Source: Polyangiaceae bacterium (lineage in GTDB: Bacteria; Myxococcota_A; Polyangia; Polyangiales; Polyangiaceae). From it: DNA of 64,000 nucleotides. Shown piece after piece: positions 47,179 through 55,606 of this stretch (positions are counted from its first letter, which is position 1; each line of letters begins with the position of its first letter). The notes below the pieces were generated by a model. The model searched no databases, had not been told where the DNA came from, and saw nothing but the letters and a program-made list of their open reading frames with translations. The DNA lies in contig CANJMI010000002.1 of the NCBI GenBank assembly GCA_947475525.1, positions 124,001 through 188,000 on the forward strand. Reading direction: 5' to 3'. Made by a program: the position numbers and the translations under genes.

Positions 47179-47934
47179 GTGAGCGACCTCCTTCGGCATC
47201 TTGGCGCTGAGATTCGCCGCCTTCGCGAAGCGCGTGGCTTGACCCTCCGTGAGCTGTCGGAGCGCTCCACGGTTAGCCTCCGTTTTCTGTCGCTGCTCGA
47301 AAAAGGCGAGGGAAATATCTCGGTTGAGAGACTTGTACAAGTCGGCGCGTCGCTCGGCACCGAGGCCTCCGCGCTATTTTTGGCGTGCGAAAAAACCTTG
47401 GAGGCGCGCGCGCGACCCGTGGGGCGGATGGTCGCGTTGCTTGGCCTGCGGGGTGCCGGAAAATCGACCATCGGGAAGCGCTCGGCAGCACAACTCGGCC
47501 TTCCATTCGTCGAGCTCGACGGGCAGATCGTGGAGCGAGCAGGGATGTCGCTCGAGGCGATTTTTTCGCTGCATGGTCCCGAGTACTACCGTCGCTTGGA
47601 GCTCGCGGTCGTCGAGGAGCTTCTCTCCAAGCCTCGACCTGCGGTGATAGCCACAGGTGGCAGCCTCGTCACGCACCACCAGGCGTTCGAGCGCCTCCGT
47701 GGAGCGGCCGTGACCGTGTTCCTCAAAGCCAGCGCGGATGACCACTGGAATCGCGTCGTCGCACAGGGAGACGTTCGGCCAATGGCGAACCGCACGAGCG
47801 CCATGCAAGAACTGCAGGCGCTGCTGCGAGCTCGACGTGCCCTCTATGAGCGCGCGCATCACACCGTGAACACAACGTCACTCGGCCTCGAGCGCAGCGT
47901 CGACGCGGTCGTGCGCATCGCCAACGGCGCGTGA
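47179..47934 (+). CDS. boxR: BoxR/BzdR-type regulator (HTH plus shikimate-kinase-like domain)
   Basis: This encodes 251 residues. The N-terminal XRE HTH is at about 5-65 (HLGAEIRRLREARGLTLREL, LRFLSLLEKGEGNISVERL). The C-terminal domain is shikimate-kinase-like (about 85-250), with a P-loop GLRGAGKSTIGK. In this family that domain senses benzoyl-CoA, which releases the repressor from box promoters. It is divergent from boxC with two dyads between them. The GTG has no Shine-Dalgarno. Confidence 0.92.
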   Translation: MSDLLRHLGAEIRRLREARGLTLRELSERSTVSLRFLSLLEKGEGNISVERLVQVGASLGTEASALFLACEKTLEARARPVGRMVALLGLRGAGKSTIGKRSAAQLGLPFVELDGQIVERAGMSLEAIFSLHGPEYYRRLELAVVEELLSKPRPAVIATGGSLVTHHQAFERLRGAAVTVFLKASADDHWNRVVAQGDVRPMANRTSAMQELQALLRARRALYERAHHTVNTTSLGLERSVDAVVRIANGA

Positions 47935-48034
47935 GCTGCGCGTGCCGTACTCACCGCTGGTGACGGGCTGCGATGCGACTCTTTTGCTCGCATTGGTGCC
48001 GCGGTCACGGCAGCGCTAAGCTACGCGTGCCCCC

Positions 48035-49276
48035 GTGTCTCAAAGCATCCGCTTCGCCCTCGTCGTGATCGTCCTCGTAGCCGTCCTCGGTGGGTTCAAC
48101 GCGCTCGTTCATCGGCGTGTTTCGGCGGCCTTCATGCTGGCGACCTTCGGCCGTCGCGCACTCGCCGCGTTTTTTGCGTTGGGTCTCGCGGGGATCTTCG
48201 CGGGACGCTTTTTGCCAAGCGCTTTCTGGGCGCGTCTCGTGTCGGGACTTGGGTGGGTTGTCGAGATTGGCGTGCTGATAGCCGGCCTCTTCCTGCTCGC
48301 TGTGGGGCTCCTCGTCGCGCTCGGCGATCGCGTGCTCCGCGCCGGAAAGTGGGGCAAGACGTCCACCTCGCCCACGAGCGCTCCCATTGAGGATGCGTCG
48401 TCGCCCGAGGCCGCGCGCGTCAACCTGCTCCCGCTCCCGTTCGCCCTGTCGCGGCGTGACTTGCTCTCTCGCGCGTCCGCAACGGCGGCTCTTGCGATCG
48501 GTGGCGGCAGCGCGACGTATGGCGCGCTCAGCGGTCGCCACGATTACGTTGTCGAAGAAGTGCCCATCCGCCTCGCGCGCCTTCCGCGGCAACTCGATGG
48601 CTTCACGATAGCGCAGCTCTCCGATCTCCACCTTGGCCTGTTCGTCGGCGATTGGGAGATGGCCCGGGCGGTCGAGCTCGTGAAGCGCGCAAGGCCGGAC
48701 GTAATCGCGATCACGGGTGACATGATCGATCACCAAATCGCTTACGCCGATCAACTCGGTCGACTCGTGCGGATGCTCTCGGAGGTTGCGCCGGTGCTGG
48801 CCGTTCCGGGCAATCACGATCATTACGCTGGCGTCGATGCCGTTCTCGCGGCGGTTCGCCGTGGTGGTGGGACGGTGCTTTTGAACCAGAGTGTGCGGGT
48901 GGGCGAGCAGCGCATCGTCGTCGCCGGAGTCGATGACCTCTGGGCGAGGCGCCGTCGGTTGGGCCGGGGACCTGACCTCGATGCCGCCTTGTCGAACGGC
49001 GTTGACGACGCACCGTGCGTTCTTCTCGCCCACCAACCGGAGTACTTCGAGGAGTCGGCGTCACGCGTCGATTTGCAATTGAGTGGCCACACACACGGCG
49101 GGCAATTCAACCTCGGTGTCCGCCCAGCAGGCTTCGTGCTGCCGCATGGCTGGGTGGCGGGTCGCTACGAAGTTGGGCCCGCGCAACTCTACGTGAATCG
49201 AGGCTTCGGTACCGCCGGGCCACCCGCGCGCCTCGGCGCACCGCCTGAGGTGACGCGGCTCGTGCTGACCGTGTAG
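48035..49276 (+). CDS. Membrane-anchored metallophosphoesterase
   Basis: This encodes 413 residues from a GTG. The N-terminal half has about three TM helices (7-25, 40-60, 75-97). An internal SRRDLLSRASATAALAIGG segment resembles a twin-arginine-type motif. The calcineurin-like phosphoesterase domain (about 190-413) has intact metal motifs: QLSDLHLG, TGDMID, PGNHDH and GHTHGGQ. It resembles YkuE-type enzymes that act on lipids or nucleotides outside the membrane. The substrate is unknown. Confidence 0.85.
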   Translation: MSQSIRFALVVIVLVAVLGGFNALVHRRVSAAFMLATFGRRALAAFFALGLAGIFAGRFLPSAFWARLVSGLGWVVEIGVLIAGLFLLAVGLLVALGDRVLRAGKWGKTSTSPTSAPIEDASSPEAARVNLLPLPFALSRRDLLSRASATAALAIGGGSATYGALSGRHDYVVEEVPIRLARLPRQLDGFTIAQLSDLHLGLFVGDWEMARAVELVKRARPDVIAITGDMIDHQIAYADQLGRLVRMLSEVAPVLAVPGNHDHYAGVDAVLAAVRRGGGTVLLNQSVRVGEQRIVVAGVDDLWARRRRLGRGPDLDAALSNGVDDAPCVLLAHQPEYFEESASRVDLQLSGHTHGGQFNLGVRPAGFVLPHGWVAGRYEVGPAQLYVNRGFGTAGPPARLGAPPEVTRLVLTV

Positions 49277-49311
49277 GCTCGTGCTTCTCGCGGACGCGCG
49301 AGAGGTTCCGC

Positions 49312-49674
49312 ATGAACACAAAGCGTACGCCCCTGCCTTTGCTCGCGACTTTCGACGCCGTGTTGCCGCGTGATGAGCGCGTCGAGCAGCGGAAGCTTTT
49401 CGGTAATCCGTGCGGCTACGTCAACGGCAACATGTTCACGAGCGTCCACCAGGATCAGTGGATCGTACGGCTCCCCGAAGCGCAACGCCGCACGCTCCTC
49501 GGTGTCGAAGGCGCGTCGATTTTCGAACCGATGAAGGGGCGCCCGATGCTGGAGTTCGTGCGCGTTCCTACGGCGATGCTCGCGAACCGGCGCCAGTTAA
49601 AAGGTTGGGTGAAACGCGCCTTCGAGTACTGCTCCTCGTTGCCCGTGAACGAGCCGAAGCGCTCGCCGAAGTGA
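49312..49674 (+). CDS. TfoX N-terminal domain protein
   Basis: This encodes 120 residues of the TfoX/Sxy N-terminal type: VEQRKLFGNPCGYVNGNMF, IVRLPEAQRR and EPMKGRPMLEFV. It lacks the C-terminal helix-hairpin part of full TfoX competence regulators. Single-domain versions are common and uncharacterised. It lies 35 bases after the phosphoesterase. Confidence 0.82.
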   Translation: MNTKRTPLPLLATFDAVLPRDERVEQRKLFGNPCGYVNGNMFTSVHQDQWIVRLPEAQRRTLLGVEGASIFEPMKGRPMLEFVRVPTAMLANRRQLKGWVKRAFEYCSSLPVNEPKRSPK

Positions 49675-49737
49675 CCCTTCCGCTGCGTACTGCGTACTAC
49701 GGCCACGCACGCACGCGCGCTCCTGAGGCTCGTGGCA

Positions 49738-52700
49738 TCAGCGCGCGAGGTCGAAGCCCAGCCTGTCGGACGGCTCTGACGAGATGAAGAGCATGGCGTT
49801 CTCGACGATCGAGCGGATGGGCGGTCGCATCATGAAGCGTTCTCGTAGCTGCGGGTCGCGGACGTAGCTCAAGACCTTGTCTACTTGGTTGGAGGCCCGC
49901 CGACACACGCTGGTGTTCAGCGTCGAGGCCGTCGCGCTTCTGTCGAAGCCCACCGCTTTGATCACGGCCTCGCAACACAGCGAGCGGATTTCGATGCCGT
50001 ACTCCGAGCCTTCCATCGCTTCGACCGCTCCTAAGGCGGTCGTCGCGAGAAGCACGCCGGCTTGCCCATTGCCGAGGTCGACGCGTGCTACCGCTTCGAT
50101 GGCTGTCGCGTAGACGTGGTAGCTCACGAGCGCCTGGTCCTCGGCCTGCCGTCGGGCATCGGCGGCGTGTGTTGCCGCTCCAGCGGGGTCGCCTGATGCG
50201 CGCGCGAGCAGCGCTTTAACGACCAGGCAGTGGATGCGATCGTAGACGTTCTCCGATACGGCGAGGATTGCGGAAGCATCGAGCACGCTCTGCCGCGCTT
50301 CGTCGATCTTGCCTTCTTCGATGAGCACGCTCGCGTAGACGAGCAAGGTGTCGACCCAACCGTCGAGATCGTCGTATCGCTCGTGCGCTTCTCGGGCGCG
50401 CGACAAATAAACGAGACCCTGTTCCGTGTGGCCGAGGCGCGCGTAAGCGAGTCCGATGTTGGCGAGCGTCTTTGCGACCTGGAAGCGCCCGCCGACCATC
50501 AAGTCGAGGCTCAACGATTGGAGGCACATCGCAATTGAATCCTCGTAGCGACCGAGGACAAAAAGTGCAAAGCCGAGCGCGTTGCGTGCGCGAGCTTCAC
50601 TCCGGCGGGCGCTCAAGAGTGCAAAAATGGCGATCGCTTCGGCATGCGCTTCCACAGCGGCGTGGAGGCGGCCGGCCCGTCGGAGGAGGACCCCTTTGGC
50701 CACCAGCACCGCGCCGCGCGCGCCAGGCGTCACGTGGAGAGTGTTGGCAACCTCGAGGGCACGCTCACACGCCTCGAGCGCTCCATTGAAGTCACCGATG
50801 TCGCGCAAGAGTTGGCACAACACGATCGAAGCTTCGACGCGCAAGTCGGGGTCGCGAGCCAGTGCGGCAACGTCTTCGGCCCGTTGAGCGAGGGGCAGAC
50901 CGCGCGCCATGGTGCCTTCGTCGAGCTCAAGCTCCGCGCACCGCACGAGCAGCACCGCAATCCAGCGGGCCGAGCGTGATTCGAACGCGAGGCGGCGCAG
51001 CTCGCCGAGATGCCGTAGCCGAGGAGCCGACTGACCGAGCTGCCGGAAGATGCGAACGAGCCCGTTTTGGGTTGGAATGAGGCGTGAATCCCCGGTAGGC
51101 AGGAGCGCCGCGGCGCGTTCGAAATAGCGCAACGCGAGCTGGGTCTGCGACGCACCGCGGGCCGCCTGCGCCGCCTCGAAGTAGAGCTCTCCCGCCATGA
51201 CGGGCGCTGCTCCGTTTTCGAAATGCTGCGCGACGATCGCCGCGGACAACCCCTGCGCGAGTGGCGTGCCGACGAGGTGTTCGCCGAGCTGTCGGTGCAT
51301 GCGGACCCGATGCACGTCGTCCAGTCCGTGGTAGGCGACGTCGCGCGCCAGCGGGTGCCGAAAATCGAGGTTCGCGCCTCGCCGATCGCACAGGCCGCGG
51401 GCGCAGAGGCGGGCGAGCGGCTCGTCGCTCGGGAGGCGCGCCAACGTGACGATCTCGGCGCCAGACAACGGTCCACCCGCAACCGCGAGCCAATCGACGA
51501 TGGCGCGTTCCTCGTTCGGTAGCTCGTTCAGCCGATCGCCGACGAGTTGCTCGACGGTCGATGGGAGGAGGTCGGCCTGTTCTTCGAAGCGCGCATCATT
51601 GCGGATGAGCTCACCTTCGCCGTCAGCGTTCGTGTCGAGGAGCTCGAGCGCGCCACGTTCGAGGAGGGCGTCGACCATCTCGAGCAGGAAGTACGGATTG
51701 CCCCCAACGCGGGGCACGAGTTCACGGCACACGTCGCTTACGCCTCGCCGCACCCCAAGGCGAGACTGGACGAGGCGCACCTGCTCGTCGGGCGAGAGTC
51801 CGCGCAATTCGCTGCGCATCATGCCTTCGAGGTACGGCTCGATGCGCTCGTCGGGGCGGGTGACAAGTAGCATCAGCACTGGCGACTTCTCGGGGCGACG
51901 CAGCACGCGCTCGAGGACCTCGAGGCTCATTCGGTCCGCCCACTGGAGTCCGTCGAACACGATCACCACAGGCGCGGTCTCGGCGAGCGCGCCGATGAGG
52001 AGCTTCGTGCTCCGAATAGTCAGCTCGTGGAATTGCGAGGCGGCTTCTTCGTCTTTCAGCGCCGTGTCGGCTCCGGTCACGAGCTCGGCGAGGCGCTCGA
52101 CGACCCGTTCGCCGCGGCCTGGTTTCACTCGCAACACGTTACGAATCGTGGCTGCCGCGTCCGTGAGCGACGTGTCGGAGTCCGTGCCCGTCGCTTGCCG
52201 AATCAGGTCGGCAACGACCGCGTATGGCAGATCGATTCGCACGGGGGAGCATTCGACCAGGATGGGCTGCGCGCTCTCGCCGAGCTCCGCCGTGAACGCT
52301 CGCACGAGGGCCGTTTTTCCGATGCCCATCTCGCCTACGACGACGTGTGCGAGCACGTCGCCGGCGCTGTGCGAGCGAGCGCCCGGGCGGTCGAAGAGTT
52401 CGGGCGGCGGCGCCATGGTGCCGTCCGACTGGTGAGTCGCGCGATGGAAAGCGGCATGGAGATCGGCCCGCTCCGCATCACGCCCCACGAGATCATTCGG
52501 GGCGAGCGCGAACTCTGCACTGCGCTCTTCCGCCGTCAGAGGACGCATCATCACGTAGACGCGCATGCAGTCTGGGACGTCAAAGCGGGTGGCGTTTTCG
52601 AGTGGGATGGAAGGTCCGTCTTCCCAATGAAATCCCTGACGAACGAGACGGTAGACGCCTCCAGCGACCCAGGTGGCCCCGAATGGGGTGTGCGCTGCGA

Positions 52701-54153
52701 GTGCGTCGGCGAGGTAACTGGCTGGCGCTTGGAGGGAGTGCTCGACGAGATGCCCGAGGGCGTCACGCTCGCCGGTCGCGATGCCGCGCACGATGGCGAT
52801 GGAGGCTTGAAAATCGATGCCGAGATCGTCCGAGCGGCTCGCCAAAAATTCGTGCACGTCGGCCGCCAAGAGGGTCGTATCGTCGGCAGCCCGCGAGGGA
52901 TCCGCCATGAGGCCGACGATCGCGATCGCCGTGGCGTCGTCTTCCCAGGACCACACGGCTCCACGCTTGTAAGCGATGTCGTCGAGGGTGGCGCGGATCG
53001 CGGCAATCTCTCTTGTTTGCGCGGCCACGCCGGCGAATTCGGCGAGCGAGCCGAAACCGCCGATTCGCAATTTCACGACGGCGACATGGCGAACCTCGCG
53101 CACGATTCGCTGCGAATTTCCAGCGGTGCCAAGCCCGGATGACGAGTCTCCCTCGAGCGTGCGCGCGCGACGCACGGCCGCCATCGTGCGAGGCTGGACA
53201 TCACGTTGCTCGAGCAACGCGCCGCTTGCCCCTACGAGCTCGGCCACGGTGTCCTCGATCGTCGTCGTGTCGATGAGCTGGCGCTGTTCGAGCAGGAGGC
53301 GGGCAATTGCCGCCGCCATCTCGCGGGCCGTTTGGAACCGGTCGGCGGCCGATCGCGCGAGCGCGTGAAGAATGATTCCCTCGAGCTCGGGGTGGATGCT
53401 CGCATCGACGCTGCTAGGGGCTTTGATGGACCCGAGGCGCACCGCTTCGCTCAACGCTTCATCTTTCAACCCGCCGTAGGGTGAGCGGCCGCACACCAGC
53501 TCGTAGAGGACCACCCCGAGGGAGTAGAGATCGCTCCGCCGGTCGGCTTTCTCGCCGCGCGCCTGCTCGGGGGACATGTAGGCCGTCTTGCCCTTCAACG
53601 CGCCGTGCTCTTCGCGGAACAGGTTCGCGCTGGCGATGCCGAAGTCGGCCACTTTCACGATCCCGCCGAACGAGACGAGGACGTTCTGCGGTGACACGTC
53701 ACGGTGCACGATCGCGAGCGGAAACCCGCCTTCGTCTTTGCGCTCGTGGGCGTAATGAAGGCCCTTTGCGACTTCGGCGATGATGTGGGCCGCGATCCAC
53801 GGCGGTACCGGCCGTTCGAGGTGGTGTGCCGCGCGCATCAGCTTCGCGAGATCGATCCCTTCGACGTATTCCATCGCGAGGAGCAGGTCGTCGCCGTGAT
53901 GCGCGAAGTCGTACACCTGCACGATATTCGGGTGGTTCAGGCGCGTTGCGAGCTGCGCCTCCTCGACGAACATCAGCCGAAAACGCCTTGATTTGCCGTG
54001 TTCTGGGAGGATTCGCTTCAGCACAAGCTGCTTGAAGGTGCCTTCGGCGCCCCGCTTCTTCGCCAGGAACACCTCCGCCATGCCGCCAGCGCCGAGTCGC
54101 CGCTGAAGCTCGAACCCAGGGATATCGGGGAGGTCGTTCGGAGGGACGGTCAT
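49738..54153 (-). CDS. Giant Ser/Thr kinase with cyclase-like domain, ATPase and TPR region
   Basis: This encodes 1471 residues. The kinase is at about 13-285 (GAGGMAEVFLAK, LKRIL, VHRDVSPQNVL, DFGIAS, SPEQ). The catalytic-loop Lys (DxKP) is replaced by Ser, a variant seen in myxobacterial kinases. About residues 350-540 look like a degenerate class III nucleotide-cyclase domain (VAVVKLRIGGFGSLAEFAG, FQASIAIVRG). An ATPase has Walker A GEMGIGKTALV (about 610) and Walker B VIVFDGLQWAD. TPR-type repeats run from about 980 to 1330. There are no TM segments, so it is a cytoplasmic signal integrator. Confidence 0.85.
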   Translation of the reverse strand: MTVPPNDLPDIPGFELQRRLGAGGMAEVFLAKKRGAEGTFKQLVLKRILPEHGKSRRFRLMFVEEAQLATRLNHPNIVQVYDFAHHGDDLLLAMEYVEGIDLAKLMRAAHHLERPVPPWIAAHIIAEVAKGLHYAHERKDEGGFPLAIVHRDVSPQNVLVSFGGIVKVADFGIASANLFREEHGALKGKTAYMSPEQARGEKADRRSDLYSLGVVLYELVCGRSPYGGLKDEALSEAVRLGSIKAPSSVDASIHPELEGIILHALARSAADRFQTAREMAAAIARLLLEQRQLIDTTTIEDTVAELVGASGALLEQRDVQPRTMAAVRRARTLEGDSSSGLGTAGNSQRIVREVRHVAVVKLRIGGFGSLAEFAGVAAQTREIAAIRATLDDIAYKRGAVWSWEDDATAIAIVGLMADPSRAADDTTLLAADVHEFLASRSDDLGIDFQASIAIVRGIATGERDALGHLVEHSLQAPASYLADALAAHTPFGATWVAGGVYRLVRQGFHWEDGPSIPLENATRFDVPDCMRVYVMMRPLTAEERSAEFALAPNDLVGRDAERADLHAAFHRATHQSDGTMAPPPELFDRPGARSHSAGDVLAHVVVGEMGIGKTALVRAFTAELGESAQPILVECSPVRIDLPYAVVADLIRQATGTDSDTSLTDAAATIRNVLRVKPGRGERVVERLAELVTGADTALKDEEAASQFHELTIRSTKLLIGALAETAPVVIVFDGLQWADRMSLEVLERVLRRPEKSPVLMLLVTRPDERIEPYLEGMMRSELRGLSPDEQVRLVQSRLGVRRGVSDVCRELVPRVGGNPYFLLEMVDALLERGALELLDTNADGEGELIRNDARFEEQADLLPSTVEQLVGDRLNELPNEERAIVDWLAVAGGPLSGAEIVTLARLPSDEPLARLCARGLCDRRGANLDFRHPLARDVAYHGLDDVHRVRMHRQLGEHLVGTPLAQGLSAAIVAQHFENGAAPVMAGELYFEAAQAARGASQTQLALRYFERAAALLPTGDSRLIPTQNGLVRIFRQLGQSAPRLRHLGELRRLAFESRSARWIAVLLVRCAELELDEGTMARGLPLAQRAEDVAALARDPDLRVEASIVLCQLLRDIGDFNGALEACERALEVANTLHVTPGARGAVLVAKGVLLRRAGRLHAAVEAHAEAIAIFALLSARRSEARARNALGFALFVLGRYEDSIAMCLQSLSLDLMVGGRFQVAKTLANIGLAYARLGHTEQGLVYLSRAREAHERYDDLDGWVDTLLVYASVLIEEGKIDEARQSVLDASAILAVSENVYDRIHCLVVKALLARASGDPAGAATHAADARRQAEDQALVSYHVYATAIEAVARVDLGNGQAGVLLATTALGAVEAMEGSEYGIEIRSLCCEAVIKAVGFDRSATASTLNTSVCRRASNQVDKVLSYVRDPQLRERFMMRPPIRSIVENAMLFISSEPSDRLGFDLAR

Positions 54154-54232
54154 CAGGGCACGCGGCGTGTTGCGCGATACTCTACTTCTATGCCGCCGCG
54201 GCTTGTACTAGGTTCACCGCCGGAATAAGGCC

Positions 54233-55498
54233 ATGCGCTCCTCTGTCCTCGCCCCCTGGCTCGTCGGTGCCCTCACCATCGGCGTTTCTCTTTCCATCAG
54301 CAGCGCGGTCTACGCGCAGGACGAGGGGGTGTCGCCATCTGAGGGCGAAGGAGACGCCGCCAAGCCCGCTGAAGGTGGCGACGCCGACACAGCCGGAGCA
54401 CCCAAAAAAGAAGATGAGGAAAAGCTCGGCGGTTGGGGCGTCGGTGGCAAAGAGGGTGACGGCAACTTCAAGCCGCACGGCAAGACCGGCAAGCTGAAGG
54501 AGCTCGAGGACGACCAAGAGGAGCGGCGGATCGTCGATGCGACCCCTGCAAATCTCGGGCGCCCAGGAAATTCCTGGGTGGACGTGGTGATCGCCCCGGG
54601 TGGCTCGATCATCGTTCCAATCCAAGTCGGTGGCCCGACTGAGGTCGCACCTGGCGCTTCGTTCGTTCTCGGCACGACTTACCGCGCGTGGGACAAGTGG
54701 GAGTTCGGCATTCGTTTCGGGGTGTCGAGTTCGGCCACGAATGGCCCGCGCCAAGCGCTGCTCGTGGGCTCGCGCGATCCCGATAGCTTCAAGCAAATTG
54801 CCACGGGAAACCTCGAGGTCTCCCTTCGGCCGTTCTTCAAGCTGACGCCGTCGACCGTCGTGCCGGTCGGCCTCGCGCTCGTGCTGCCGACGGCGATGGG
54901 CGACATGTTCGCCGACCCCGACTCGCGCGTGGAACTCGCGCGCTGGAATGTGAATCAGTCCGCGTCCGCGATGCGCGGTTGGGAGGACAAAGCCCTCTTC
55001 GAGCCGCATCGCTTCGCCATCGTGCCGAGCGTTGGAGCGATCTACCAGCGACCGATGGGCTCGGGCGTCGCGGCGGGCACTCTCGTGCTCGAGGGCCGCA
55101 CGAAGCTCGAGATCATGGCGCTCACCGGTGGCAAAGATCCCTCGATCGATCCGTCCGCGCAGAACGTGCAGGGCGATGTCAAAGATGTCGCGGTCAACTG
55201 GCTGCTCGGCGGCAGCGCCGGCTTCGCGATGTTGGACGGTCTCGTTACGCCAAGCCTCAAGGCGTGGTTCGTATACGCTTCGCCGACGAGTACGTTTGGC
55301 AGCATCGAAGCCTCCGGCGCTCAGCTCGTCGTCGAGCCCGGCGTCGCGACGAGCGTGCCATTTGGGGCGAGCGGCAACCTCCGCTTCCAAGGGCGACTCT
55401 CGGGGATCCTGCCGCTTGGCGGCCCGCTCGGTTCCGGCAATCAGGCGACCCCAGCGGGCATTGCCGGCCTTCGAGTTGCGGCCGGACTCAGCTTCTAG
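54233..55498 (+). CDS. Outer-membrane beta-barrel-like protein
   Basis: This encodes 421 residues. A signal peptide (ALTIGVSLSISSAVYA) is followed by an acidic, Gly-rich linker (about 27-110). The remainder is rich in alternating hydrophobic strands (WEFGIRFGVSSSA, LRPFFKLTPSTVVPVGLALVLP) and ends in GLSF, a C-terminal Phe typical of barrel proteins. No named family was recognised. It is divergent from the giant kinase by 79 bases. Confidence 0.65.
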   Translation: MRSSVLAPWLVGALTIGVSLSISSAVYAQDEGVSPSEGEGDAAKPAEGGDADTAGAPKKEDEEKLGGWGVGGKEGDGNFKPHGKTGKLKELEDDQEERRIVDATPANLGRPGNSWVDVVIAPGGSIIVPIQVGGPTEVAPGASFVLGTTYRAWDKWEFGIRFGVSSSATNGPRQALLVGSRDPDSFKQIATGNLEVSLRPFFKLTPSTVVPVGLALVLPTAMGDMFADPDSRVELARWNVNQSASAMRGWEDKALFEPHRFAIVPSVGAIYQRPMGSGVAAGTLVLEGRTKLEIMALTGGKDPSIDPSAQNVQGDVKDVAVNWLLGGSAGFAMLDGLVTPSLKAWFVYASPTSTFGSIEASGAQLVVEPGVATSVPFGASGNLRFQGRLSGILPLGGPLGSGNQATPAGIAGLRVAAGLSF

Positions 55499-55606
55499 GC
55501 GGAGCGCGGTGGGGTCGCGTCACGAGCGAGTGCGTAGAGTTCTACGCGCTCGGGCGCTCTGGTTGTCCATGACGAGCCATGTTACGCACGCGAACGTTTT
55601 CCCGCC

